DNA of 7,473 nucleotides from Patescibacteria group bacterium (GTDB lineage Bacteria > Patescibacteriota > Microgenomatia > Daviesbacterales > UBA10151), in the NCBI GenBank assembly GCA_018817205.1, contig JAHIUE010000051.1, forward strand, positions 1 through 7,473, read 5' to 3'. Below the pieces are notes generated by a model, which was given only the letters and a program-made list of their open reading frames with translations, had not been told where the DNA came from and did no database searches. Position 1 is the stretch's first letter. Every line of letters starts with the position of its first letter. A program made the translations under genes and the position numbers. Positions 1 to 5,844 of this stretch are shown in pieces.

Positions 1-28
1 GTAATTTTCCTCCAAAAGTTGCATAATT

Positions 29-37
29 TGTTATACT
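29..37 (+). promoter_or_regulatory. Extended -10 promoter of the dehydrogenase-like gene
   Basis: TG (29-30), one base, then TATACT (32-37) forms an extended -10 element. It ends 9 nt before the ATG at 47. Initiation about 7 nt after the hexamer would leave a leader of only a few bases. There is no Shine-Dalgarno-like sequence in the 9-nt gap, so leaderless translation is inferred. No convincing -35 hexamer is seen at normal spacing. Confidence 0.55.
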
Positions 38-46
38 TGCACTGTT

Positions 47-994
47 ATGAAATTTAAAAAAGCGTTATTAATAAATATTAGTGAAGACAGACTGGATTCA
101 ATTTATTGGAAAAAACTGAATAGTCTGGTTGAAAATAAAGTATTTCTTCCAAAAGATAGTCCTCAAATTCAAAAAGAGCTTGCAGATACGGATTGTATAT
201 TAACAGGATTTCAAATAGATGTTGGTAAAGCGGAAATTGATTCTGCACCTAATTTAAAATATGTAAGTGTTTTGGCTACAGCTTACGGAAAGATTGATAC
301 AGATTATGCCAAGAAAAAAGGAATAATTGTTACTAATATTCCGGGTTATTCTACAGAGTCAGTAGCAGAGTTTGTTTTTGCAGTAATTTTAGAGAAAATC
401 AGGGGGATTGCTGAAGCCAAAGAGCGGGGAAGTAAAGGTAATTATTCAGAAGCAGGAATTAAAACTACGGAAATTAAAGATAAAGTCTTTGCAGTTCTGG
501 GTTTGGGAAGGATTGGTAGTAGAGTTGCAGAAATTGCCAAAGGTTTTGGGGCAGATGTCAGATATTGGTCTAAAAATAGAAAAAAAGATTTGGAAAAATC
601 AGGTATTAAATTTCAGGATGCGGATAAGTTGATATCAGAGGCAGATATAATCTCTTTGCACTTTGCAGAAACTCCGGAAACTAAGCATTTCTTAAATAAA
701 AAAAGGATAAATAATATTAAAGCGGACAGCTTAATTATCAGCACTGTTCCGAACGAGATAACAGATTTAGAAGCGTTAGAAAAAAGATTAAAAAAGGGAG
801 ACATAACTTTTATATCAGATCATGCGGAGGAGTTAGATCCAAAAGATGCTAAAAAATTATCAAAGTATAAAAATTGCATCTTATATCCTCCTATTGGATA
901 TATTTCTGCTGAAGCAAGAATAGCCAAACAGGAAATATTTTTAGGCAACATGGAAGCTTTTCTTAAAAGTAAACCCCAAAACGTTGTTAATTAA
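47..994 (+). CDS. D-2-hydroxyacid dehydrogenase-fold protein, probably catalytically altered
   Basis: This 315-residue protein resembles the NAD-dependent D-isomer-specific 2-hydroxyacid dehydrogenases (lactate, glycerate and phosphoglycerate dehydrogenase group). Seen: a split N-terminal flavodoxin-like domain, the linker ESVAEFVFAVILEKIRGI (104-121), and a Rossmann nucleotide-binding loop GLGRIG (152-157). The C-terminal half departs from the family. Where relatives have the substrate-binding Arg in 'NTARGGLVD', this protein reads STVPNEITD, with Pro at 235. Where relatives have 'DVFEEEP' it reads DHAEELDP, with Asp264 in place of Glu. Where relatives have the catalytic His in 'TPHIGG' it reads YPPIGY, with Pro282. 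All three classical catalytic residues therefore appear replaced while NAD binding looks intact. Possible roles are an NAD(H)-sensing or regulatory protein, or an enzyme with different chemistry; no substrate can be assigned. The ATG at 47 is chosen because the -10 element lies just upstream and the N-terminus matches the family. Confidence 0.85.
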   Translation: MKFKKALLINISEDRLDSIYWKKLNSLVENKVFLPKDSPQIQKELADTDCILTGFQIDVGKAEIDSAPNLKYVSVLATAYGKIDTDYAKKKGIIVTNIPGYSTESVAEFVFAVILEKIRGIAEAKERGSKGNYSEAGIKTTEIKDKVFAVLGLGRIGSRVAEIAKGFGADVRYWSKNRKKDLEKSGIKFQDADKLISEADIISLHFAETPETKHFLNKKRINNIKADSLIISTVPNEITDLEALEKRLKKGDITFISDHAEELDPKDAKKLSKYKNCILYPPIGYISAEARIAKQEIFLGNMEAFLKSKPQNVVN

Positions 995-1022
995 ATTTGG
1001 TAATTACCTACAAAAAAGAAAC

Positions 1023-1051
1023 TTGCACCGAGCGCAGCCGAAGTGTAAAAT
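1023..1051 (+). promoter_or_regulatory. Promoter of the DUF4145 gene, spacer made of a palindromic repeat
   Basis: TAAAAT (1046-1051) is a -10 hexamer ending 9 nt before the ATG at 1061. TTGCAC (1023-1028) lies upstream with a 17-nt spacer and matches TTGACA at its first three positions. The spacer is largely the palindromic repeat at 1026-1045. There is no Shine-Dalgarno sequence, so leaderless expression is inferred. Confidence 0.5.
1026..1045. repeat. Short palindromic repeat, intergenic copy
   Basis: On the minus strand this reads CACTTCGGCTGCGCTCGGTG. It matches the repeat inside eno (6258-6277) at 16 of 20 positions. The difference between the outer arms (A...T here, C...G there) is compensatory, so pairing is kept. 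A variant with the same half-sites is in ppsA (4225-4243). It is GC-rich compared with the surrounding AT-rich DNA. Short repeats of this style, with a CTTCG...GCTC core, are known to be dispersed in many bacterial genomes. Confidence 0.6.
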
Positions 1052-1060
1052 TTGCTTGTG

Positions 1061-1708
1061 ATGAAAAATAATTATTTTCAGCCAGAATTTAAGAAAACCT
1101 CTTTTACGTGTCCACATTGCGGAGTTTTATCTACTCAGAAATGGCTTAGTGTGACTAAAGATTATTACTCAGGAAAATTTGGAGCGATTTATGAATCTCT
1201 ATGTCAAAATGAAGACTGTAACAAATATTGTCTATGGATTGATGAGAAAATGATAATTCCAGATCAAGAAGGGATAACATATCCTAATGAAGATTTGTCA
1301 GAAGATATACAAAAAGATTATTTAGAGGCAAGGTCAATAATTAGTAAATCACCAAGAGGAGCAGCAGCTTTATTGAGATTGGCAATTCAAAAATTGTGCA
1401 AACAACTCGGAGAACTTAGTGAAGATATCAATACTGATATAGGAAATTTAGTCAAAAAAGGATTAAGACCAAGTATACAAAAAGCTTTGGATATCGTTAG
1501 GGTAACAGGGAATGAATCGGTTCACCCTGGTGTTATCGATTTAAATGATAATAGAGAAATTGCTTTAAAACTTTTTGATTTAGTAAATCTTATAGCAGAA
1601 GTTATGATCTCAGAGCCTAAAAGAATAGATGAACTGTATGATACTGTTATACCAGAAACAAAAAAGAAAGCAATTACAAAAAGAGATGAAGCAAAAATTT
1701 CAGAATAA
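1061..1708 (+). CDS. DUF4145-family protein with N-terminal zinc-finger-like Cys cluster
   Basis: A protein of 215 residues from the ATG at 1061. A TTG three codons earlier (1052) is in frame but falls inside the -10-to-start gap, so ATG is preferred. The N-terminus has CPHC (Cys17, Cys20) and a second pair, Cys48 and Cys53, consistent with a zinc ribbon. The C-terminal half is a helical DUF4145-like domain: SPRGAAALLRLAIQKLCKQLG (about 97-117), then RVTGNESVHPG (147-157), the conserved GNxxVHPG-type motif. DUF4145 domains occur alone or fused to restriction and nuclease proteins. I recall a relationship to HEPN-like folds, but the spacing here (Arg147-x7-His155) does not match the Rx4-6H motif of HEPN ribonucleases. 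A nucleic-acid-linked or defence role is possible but not shown. The gene appears AT-richer than ppsA, especially near its 3' end, which could reflect accessory origin. It has its own promoter and no functional link to neighbours. Confidence 0.8.
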   Translation: MKNNYFQPEFKKTSFTCPHCGVLSTQKWLSVTKDYYSGKFGAIYESLCQNEDCNKYCLWIDEKMIIPDQEGITYPNEDLSEDIQKDYLEARSIISKSPRGAAALLRLAIQKLCKQLGELSEDINTDIGNLVKKGLRPSIQKALDIVRVTGNESVHPGVIDLNDNREIALKLFDLVNLIAEVMISEPKRIDELYDTVIPETKKKAITKRDEAKISE

Positions 1709-1742
1709 GAGTAATATTAGAATTTTTGGAGATAAACAAAAG

Positions 1743-1764
1743 GTTACGTAATTAGTTACGTAAC
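1743..1764. terminator. Hairpin between converging genes, possible bidirectional terminator
   Basis: Two copies of GTTACGTAA (1743-1751 and 1755-1763) form a near-perfect inverted repeat. The arms are GTTACGTAAT and GTTACGTAAC, closing on a TA loop with one G-T wobble. It lies between the DUF4145 stop (1708) and the coiled-coil gene's stop (1779). A T-rich stretch follows on the plus strand (about 1772-1780), and a short T run follows on the minus strand. The U-tracts are weak and not adjacent to the stem, and the stem is AT-rich. A protein-binding palindrome is an alternative. Confidence 0.4.
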
Positions 1765-1778
1765 ATACATAATTGTTT

Positions 1779-2117
1779 TTATTGAACTTCGGCTAATGTA
1801 TATTCTGGAGGAGGAGTAATGCCGGCATTTTCCTCAAGAGGTTCAATCCTTTTTTCCAGTTTCTTAGCATTACTATTATTAATTTTGTACATATCCCCAT
1901 ATGCATTGATAGTATTTTCAATAGTTGCTACAGAAGATTGCACAGTTTCCAATGTATTCTCCATAGTTACTACAGAAGATTGCACAGTCTTTAAAGAAGA
2001 TTGTAATGTTTCCAGCCTTTGACTGTGCTTATTTAATATTTGGCCGTGTTCATCTAGAGTTTCTTTAATAGGCTCAAGAGATTCATCCAGTAATTTTTTA
2101 AAATCTCCTTGATTCAT
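1779..2117 (-). CDS. Small coiled-coil protein with duplicated heptads
   Basis: A 112-residue hypothetical protein with no catalytic motif. Residues 14-73 form an almost uninterrupted heptad pattern. Hydrophobic positions fall at 14, 21, 28, 35, 42, 49, 56, 63, 70 and again at 17, 38, 45, 52, 59, 66, with His24 and His31 as polar core breaks. Near-identical heptads LETLQSS, LKTVQSS, VVTMENT, LETVQSS and VATIENT (35-69) show internal duplication. A second short helix, NAKKLEKRIEPLEE (83-96), precedes a Pro-rich tail (TPPPEYTL). There is no signal peptide or membrane segment, so it is probably a cytoplasmic oligomer. Small coiled-coil proteins with SLEPIKETLDEH-like starts are common in CPR genomes (from memory) and have no known function. 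The ATG at 2117 lacks a Shine-Dalgarno site but has a -10 element close upstream. The gene converges with DUF4145 and diverges from ppsA. Confidence 0.75.
   Translation of the reverse strand: MNQGDFKKLLDESLEPIKETLDEHGQILNKHSQRLETLQSSLKTVQSSVVTMENTLETVQSSVATIENTINAYGDMYKINNSNAKKLEKRIEPLEENAGITPPPEYTLAEVQ
1912..1990. repeat. 42-bp direct repeat inside the coiled-coil gene
   Basis: Positions 1912-1948 and 1954-1990 align at a 42-bp offset with 33 of 37 identical bases. A shorter third match (AGAAGATTG at 1995-2003) is offset a further 21 bp. The periods equal two heptads and one heptad, so the protein repeat arose by in-frame tandem duplication. Confidence 0.8.
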
Positions 2118-2124
2118 AAATTTT

Positions 2125-2133
2125 ATACTAGCA
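2125..2133 (-). promoter_or_regulatory. Extended -10 promoter of the coiled-coil gene
   Basis: Read on the minus strand, TGC followed by TAGTAT forms an extended -10 element ending 7 nt before the ATG. No Shine-Dalgarno site is present. The gap is 2 nt shorter than at the other genes, so the assignment is less certain. Confidence 0.4.
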
Positions 2134-2140
2134 ATGATAT

Positions 2141-2170
2141 TTGTAATTTACAAGATATATTATCTATATC
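2141..2170. other. Two adjacent inverted repeats in the divergent intergenic region
   Basis: TTGTAA-T-TTACAA (2141-2153) is a perfect 6-bp-arm palindrome. It is followed directly by GATATA-5 nt-TATATC (2154-2170), another perfect 6-bp-arm inverted repeat. They lie in the 116-bp region between the divergent coiled-coil and ppsA genes, upstream of both -10 elements. They may be operators, but in AT-rich DNA such short palindromes also arise by chance. Confidence 0.3.
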
Positions 2171-2218
2171 ATCAAGTTAAGATAGGATCAGGCGGTTTTA
2201 TTATTTAAAAATATCAGC

Positions 2219-2224
2219 TACAAT
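2219..2224 (+). promoter_or_regulatory. -10 element of ppsA
   Basis: TACAAT ends 9 nt before the ATG at 2234, the same spacing seen at four other genes here. The gap AGAAACAGT has no Shine-Dalgarno match. A weak -35 candidate (TTTTAT, 2196-2201) sits 17 nt upstream. A leaderless or near-leaderless mRNA is inferred. Confidence 0.55.
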
Positions 2225-2233
2225 AGAAACAGT

Positions 2234-4618
2234 ATGCCTAAAGGTTATATTAAACTTTTTGAGGAAGTTGATATGGATGATGTTTCCGAAGTAGGCGGGA
2301 AAAATGCCTCTTTGGGGGAAATGATCCAAGCCTTTAAAAATACGGATATTGATGTCCCCGGCGGGTTTGTGGTGACTGCTTCTGCCTATAAACACTTCTT
2401 ATCCCAAACAGGTCTGGATAAATACATTGAAAATGAGCTGGAAGGTTTGAATACCCACAATTTGGAAAATTTGGCAAAAGTAGGGTTGAATATCCGCTCA
2501 AAAATCAAAAGCACCGATTTTCCGGCAGATTTAAAAGAAGCTATAAAGGATGCATTTGTAAAAGCTGAAAAAAAATACGGTAAAGGTGCGGATTTTGCAG
2601 TCCGCTCCTCCGCCACGGCGGAGGATTTGCCCGGAGCTTCATTTGCCGGAGAACATGAAACATTCCTTAATGTGCGGGGAGAGCGGGATATTCTGGTTGC
2701 CATCAAGAAAGCTATGGCCTCGCTTTTCACCAACAGGGCAATTTCATACAGGAAAGATAAAGGGTTTGATCATTTGAAGGTTTATTTGTCGGTTGGCGTG
2801 CAAAAAATGGTCCGTTCGGATAAGGCCTCATCAGGTGTAATATTTACTTTGGAGACTGAATCAGGTTTTCCGGATGTTGTCATAATTAACTCTTCCTGGG
2901 GTTTGGGTGAGATGATAGTGCAAGGCGAAGTAACTCCTGATGAATTTTTAGTTTTCAAAAAGACCTCCGCCGTTATTGAAAAGAAATTAGGGGTCAAAAA
3001 CAAAAAGATGATTTATGGTAAAGACCAGCCCACTGAAATTGTGGAAACAACGGATAAAGAGAGACAATCTTTCACTTTGTCGGATAAAGAAATACTCCGG
3101 CTTGCTTCTTGGGCAGTCAAGATTGAGCAGCATTACAGCAAGAAAAACAAAAAATGGACCCCGCAGGATTTGGAATGGGCTAAAGATGGCATCGACGGGA
3201 AACTTTATATTATTCAGGCAAGACCCGAGACAGTTCACGCAGAGAGGGATTTTTCGGTTGTTAAAGAATATATTTTGCAGGAAAAAGGGGAACAGTTGGT
3301 AAGTGGTGGATCGGTTGGTTCAAAAATTGCCACAGGCTCTGCCCGGATAATTTTAGACCCTAAAGATATTCACGATTTCAAAAAAGGAGAAGTTCTGATA
3401 ACCGATATGACTGATCCTGACTGGGAGCCTATTATGAAGATTGCCGCGGCAATTGTAACGGATCAGGGCGGTAGGACTTCACACGCGGCAATAGTTTCCC
3501 GGGAACTGGGTATTCCCGCAGTTGTCGGATGTAAAGATGCAACAGAAAAAATTAAAAATGGGGAAGCTATTACAGTTGATTGTGCAGGAGAAAACGGCAT
3601 AGTTTACAAAGGAGAGCTGAAGTTTAAAATTATTGAACACAATGTTAAAAATCTGCCTGAAACAAAAACTCATATCATGATGAATATTGCTACACCCTCA
3701 TCCGCTTTTGAAAAGTCTTTCCTGCCTAATAAAGGTGTGGGACTTGCCAGGGAGGAGTTTATTATTGCTTCGGATATCGGAATACACCCGATGGCTTTAA
3801 TCAATTATCATAAAATGCCGCAGAAAATTAAAGAAGAAATCGATAAAAAAACTTTTGGCTATTCTGACAAGACACAATTTTATATAGATAAATTATCTTT
3901 CGGCATTGCAAAAATTTCCGCGGCTTTTTATCCGAACCCTGTGATTGTCAGATTTTCCGATTTTAAAACCAATGAATACAGATCATTACTCGGCGGATAT
4001 TTATTTGAACCGAATGAGGAAAATCCGATGATTGGCTGGAGGGGCGCTTCAAGATACTACTGCCCTGATTTTGCAACCGCATTTGTTTTGGAAATAGAAG
4101 CCATAAAAATTGTGGTAAATAAAATGGGACTAACTAATACTTGTGTGATGGTGCCGTTTTGCAGGACACCGGAAGAGGGCAGGAAAGTGCTTAAGATTAT
4201 GGCGGATAACGGATTAAAGAGAGATCCTTCGATAAGCTCAGGACTGAAAGCTTATGTCATGTGTGAAATTCCTGCCAATGTAATTTTGGCGGATGAATTC
4301 TTGGATATATTTGACGGCATGAGCATTGGCTCAAATGATTTGACCCAGCTGATTTTGGGGATTGACAGGGATGGTAATGAAAAAATAAGAGGGATTGCCA
4401 ATGAAAATGACCAGTCAGTCAAAGTTTTGATTTCCCAGGTTATAAAGAAATGTAAAGCGCGGGGGAAATATATCGGCATTTGCGGTCAGGGTCCGTCTGA
4501 TTATCCGGACTTTGCCCGGTTTTTGGTTAAAGAGGGAATTGACAGCATCTCCTTAAATCCCGATTCTGTTATTAAAACCATTCCCAAAATCCACGAACAG
4601 GAACAAAGATTAAAGTAA
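2234..4618 (+). CDS. ppsA: Phosphoenolpyruvate synthase (pyruvate, water dikinase)
   Basis: A 794-residue cytoplasmic enzyme, about the length of the E. coli enzyme (792). It makes PEP from pyruvate and ATP, releasing AMP and phosphate, and feeds gluconeogenesis. Domains: N-terminal ATP-grasp nucleotide-binding domain (about 5-335) with VRSSATAEDLPGASFAGE (123-140); central swivelling phosphohistidine domain (about 355-460) with GGRTSHAAIVSRELGIPAVVG (412-432) and His417 as phospho-carrier; C-terminal PEP/pyruvate TIM barrel (about 480-790) with VRFSDFKTNEY (572-582), MCEIPANV, SIGSNDLTQL and CGQGPSD containing the catalytic Cys750. All key motifs are intact, so it should be active. Residues 664-669 (DPSISS) replace the short GEN-like turn of relatives and are encoded by a palindromic repeat. 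Its stop lies 5 bp from that of the converging transporter, leaving no room for a terminator. Enolase and phosphoglycerate mutase downstream continue the pathway from PEP. Confidence 0.95.
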   Translation: MPKGYIKLFEEVDMDDVSEVGGKNASLGEMIQAFKNTDIDVPGGFVVTASAYKHFLSQTGLDKYIENELEGLNTHNLENLAKVGLNIRSKIKSTDFPADLKEAIKDAFVKAEKKYGKGADFAVRSSATAEDLPGASFAGEHETFLNVRGERDILVAIKKAMASLFTNRAISYRKDKGFDHLKVYLSVGVQKMVRSDKASSGVIFTLETESGFPDVVIINSSWGLGEMIVQGEVTPDEFLVFKKTSAVIEKKLGVKNKKMIYGKDQPTEIVETTDKERQSFTLSDKEILRLASWAVKIEQHYSKKNKKWTPQDLEWAKDGIDGKLYIIQARPETVHAERDFSVVKEYILQEKGEQLVSGGSVGSKIATGSARIILDPKDIHDFKKGEVLITDMTDPDWEPIMKIAAAIVTDQGGRTSHAAIVSRELGIPAVVGCKDATEKIKNGEAITVDCAGENGIVYKGELKFKIIEHNVKNLPETKTHIMMNIATPSSAFEKSFLPNKGVGLAREEFIIASDIGIHPMALINYHKMPQKIKEEIDKKTFGYSDKTQFYIDKLSFGIAKISAAFYPNPVIVRFSDFKTNEYRSLLGGYLFEPNEENPMIGWRGASRYYCPDFATAFVLEIEAIKIVVNKMGLTNTCVMVPFCRTPEEGRKVLKIMADNGLKRDPSISSGLKAYVMCEIPANVILADEFLDIFDGMSIGSNDLTQLILGIDRDGNEKIRGIANENDQSVKVLISQVIKKCKARGKYIGICGQGPSDYPDFARFLVKEGIDSISLNPDSVIKTIPKIHEQEQRLK
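2606..2625. repeat. Perfect GC-rich inverted repeat in the ppsA SSATAED codons
   Basis: TCCTCCGCC-AC-GGCGGAGGA has perfect 9-bp arms and a 2-nt centre. It encodes S-S-A-T-A-E plus the first two bases of the Asp codon, in the universally conserved ATP-grasp motif. The GC- and C/G-ending codon choice stands out in this AT-leaning gene. It may be a chance product of the conserved peptide or an RNA hairpin. Confidence 0.5.
4225..4243. repeat. Short palindromic repeat, in-frame copy in ppsA
   Basis: TCCTTCGATAAGCTCAGGA shares both half-sites, CCTTCG and GCTCAGG, with the eno copy (6258-6277); only the centre differs. TCCT/AGGA pair at the ends. It is read in frame as DPSISSG (664-670), where E. 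coli PpsA has a shorter turn (GLKRGENGLK, from memory), a net gain of about three residues. Confidence 0.6.
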
Positions 4619-4623
4619 TATTT

Positions 4624-5793
4624 TTAGCGGAGAATTTTTCTGTCGTGATGGAAAATTTTCCAGTATATCCCCAGAGGAAGGAAAAGAAGAAGCTGGATTA
4701 TAAGTAGTGCCTTTATCGGGCCCAAAATATCGGCAAATAATCCTAGGAGAAAAGAAACAACTCCAAATAAAAGACTTCCGGCTAAAGAATTTATTGAGCC
4801 TAAAGTGGCTCTTTGTTCATTAGTAAATTCTTTTTGTAGTAAGGTACTTTTAGCGACTTGGGTAGTGCCGTATGATAATGAGGAAGCTGACATAATTGCC
4901 GGCGAGGCAATTGATGGGAATAGCAAAGCCGTAAAATTAAGCAGTCTGTTAAAAAGATTATATACAATTAGAATATTGAGCGCTTTAAACTTTTTTATAA
5001 TCGGACCGGCAAAATAAAAACTTAATGCACCGCCTAAGAAACTGAAAGATCGGGATATTCCGACTGCCCATAATGGCCAAAGCGACCTGATAAAAATTGG
5101 TTGGAACTGGAATCCGGATTCACCGAATGCAAAAGTCGTAATAGACGATAGGCTTAAAAGCCTTAATTTATAGTTTGTTTTAAACTGGTTGAAGGATTCT
5201 TTTAAGTGTGAATAAATATTGGCAGATTCTTTGAAGTGTTTTTGTGTTTCTATTAGATTTAAAGCAGTGATAACCAGAAATATATTCGGGACAACCGAGA
5301 GCCACATAACTAAACCCAAAGAAATATTTGCTATGAAACCACCCAAAACAGCGCCTATTGCCAAAGCTGCCTGTCCTGCTGAACTAATTTTACCTAAATA
5401 ATTGGCATATTTATCGGTTTTTTGTTCTTCTGCTAAAGAATCATAAAGTAAAGCATTATTATTTCCGCTAAAAAAAGATCTGGCAAGACCCTCGAATATT
5501 GCCCCAATTGCTAAAATGAGATATGAGTGTCCAATTGCATAAAAAATTGTGGCTATAAGAAAAGCAATAGCACCTAATATTACTGTTTTTCTTCTGCCAA
5601 TCATATCGGAATATATGCCTGTGGGAATTTCAAAAATAGCAAGAGAAATAAATGTTATGGAAAAAATACTCATTGCTAATGCATACGATCCGGTTACATT
5701 CGCAAAGTAAATAACTAAAACAGCAGAATATAAACTAAAACCTTGAAGGAATCCAAATAATGATAGGAGCTTTATGTTTCTATGAACCGACAT
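4624..5793 (-). CDS. Major facilitator superfamily transporter
   Basis: A 389-residue integral membrane protein with about 12 predicted membrane segments (roughly 11-31, 36-56, 70-88, 91-108, 138-158, 160-180, 214-232, 240-262, 270-292, 296-314, 335-355, 358-378). MFS motif A is present in the loop after helix 2: GIYSDMIGRRKT (59-70), with Asp63 and the basic RRK. SGNNNALLYDSL (109-120) resembles the 'SG...ALLYDSL' loop of drug-efflux-like MFS proteins common in small-genome bacteria. A basic loop (about 182-212) joins the two six-helix halves. The substrate cannot be read from sequence; efflux is a guess. It converges on ppsA with a 5-bp gap and diverges from eno across 51 bp. The start ATG is supported by TATGAT 9 nt upstream. 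Confidence 0.88.
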   Translation of the reverse strand: MSVHRNIKLLSLFGFLQGFSLYSAVLVIYFANVTGSYALAMSIFSITFISLAIFEIPTGIYSDMIGRRKTVILGAIAFLIATIFYAIGHSYLILAIGAIFEGLARSFFSGNNNALLYDSLAEEQKTDKYANYLGKISSAGQAALAIGAVLGGFIANISLGLVMWLSVVPNIFLVITALNLIETQKHFKESANIYSHLKESFNQFKTNYKLRLLSLSSITTFAFGESGFQFQPIFIRSLWPLWAVGISRSFSFLGGALSFYFAGPIIKKFKALNILIVYNLFNRLLNFTALLFPSIASPAIMSASSLSYGTTQVAKSTLLQKEFTNEQRATLGSINSLAGSLLFGVVSFLLGLFADILGPIKALLIIQLLLFLPLGIYWKIFHHDRKILR

Positions 5794-5802
5794 ATTCTAA
5801 TT

Positions 5803-5808
5803 ATCATA
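5803..5808 (-). promoter_or_regulatory. -10 element of the MFS gene (divergent promoter)
   Basis: On the minus strand TATGAT ends 9 nt before the ATG. There is no Shine-Dalgarno site in the gap and no clear -35. The identical hexamer serves eno on the other strand 21 bp away, so the two promoters are nearly mirror images. Confidence 0.5.
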
Positions 5809-5826
5809 CAACTTGTCCATAAATTC

Positions 5827-5835
5827 TGATATGAT
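5827..5835 (+). promoter_or_regulatory. Extended -10 promoter of eno
   Basis: TG-A-TATGAT is an extended -10 element ending 9 nt before the ATG at 5845. The gap GAGGGTAAG contains GAGG, the only Shine-Dalgarno-like string ahead of any start in this window, about 5 nt from the ATG. If transcription starts about 7 nt after the hexamer, that GAGG would not be in the mRNA. Confidence 0.55.
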
Positions 5836-5844
5836 GAGGGTAAG

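Noticed and set aside
1..20. TGGAGG on the minus strand (9-14), possibly the ribosome site of a divergent gene starting just beyond the left edge.
   Set aside because: No start codon or coding sequence is inside the window, and other genes here lack Shine-Dalgarno sites.
1023..1048. Palindrome after the dehydrogenase-like gene as a Rho-independent terminator.
   Set aside because: The stem is interrupted after 4 bp and no T-tract follows; the family relationship to the coding copies is a better explanation.
1052..1060. TTG start for the DUF4145 gene, three codons upstream of the ATG.
   Set aside because: It begins immediately after the -10 hexamer, where transcription would not yet have started; the ATG at 1061 fits the spacing seen at four other genes.
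1061..1708. DUF4145 protein as an active HEPN ribonuclease or part of a defence island.
   Set aside because: The Arg-His spacing (x7) does not match the HEPN Rx4-6H motif, and no restriction, toxin or other defence gene is adjacent.
1819..2022. Plus-strand open frame opposite the coiled-coil gene.
   Set aside because: It is the antisense shadow of the heptad-repeat gene; its own repeats mirror the 42-bp DNA repeat and it has no promoter.
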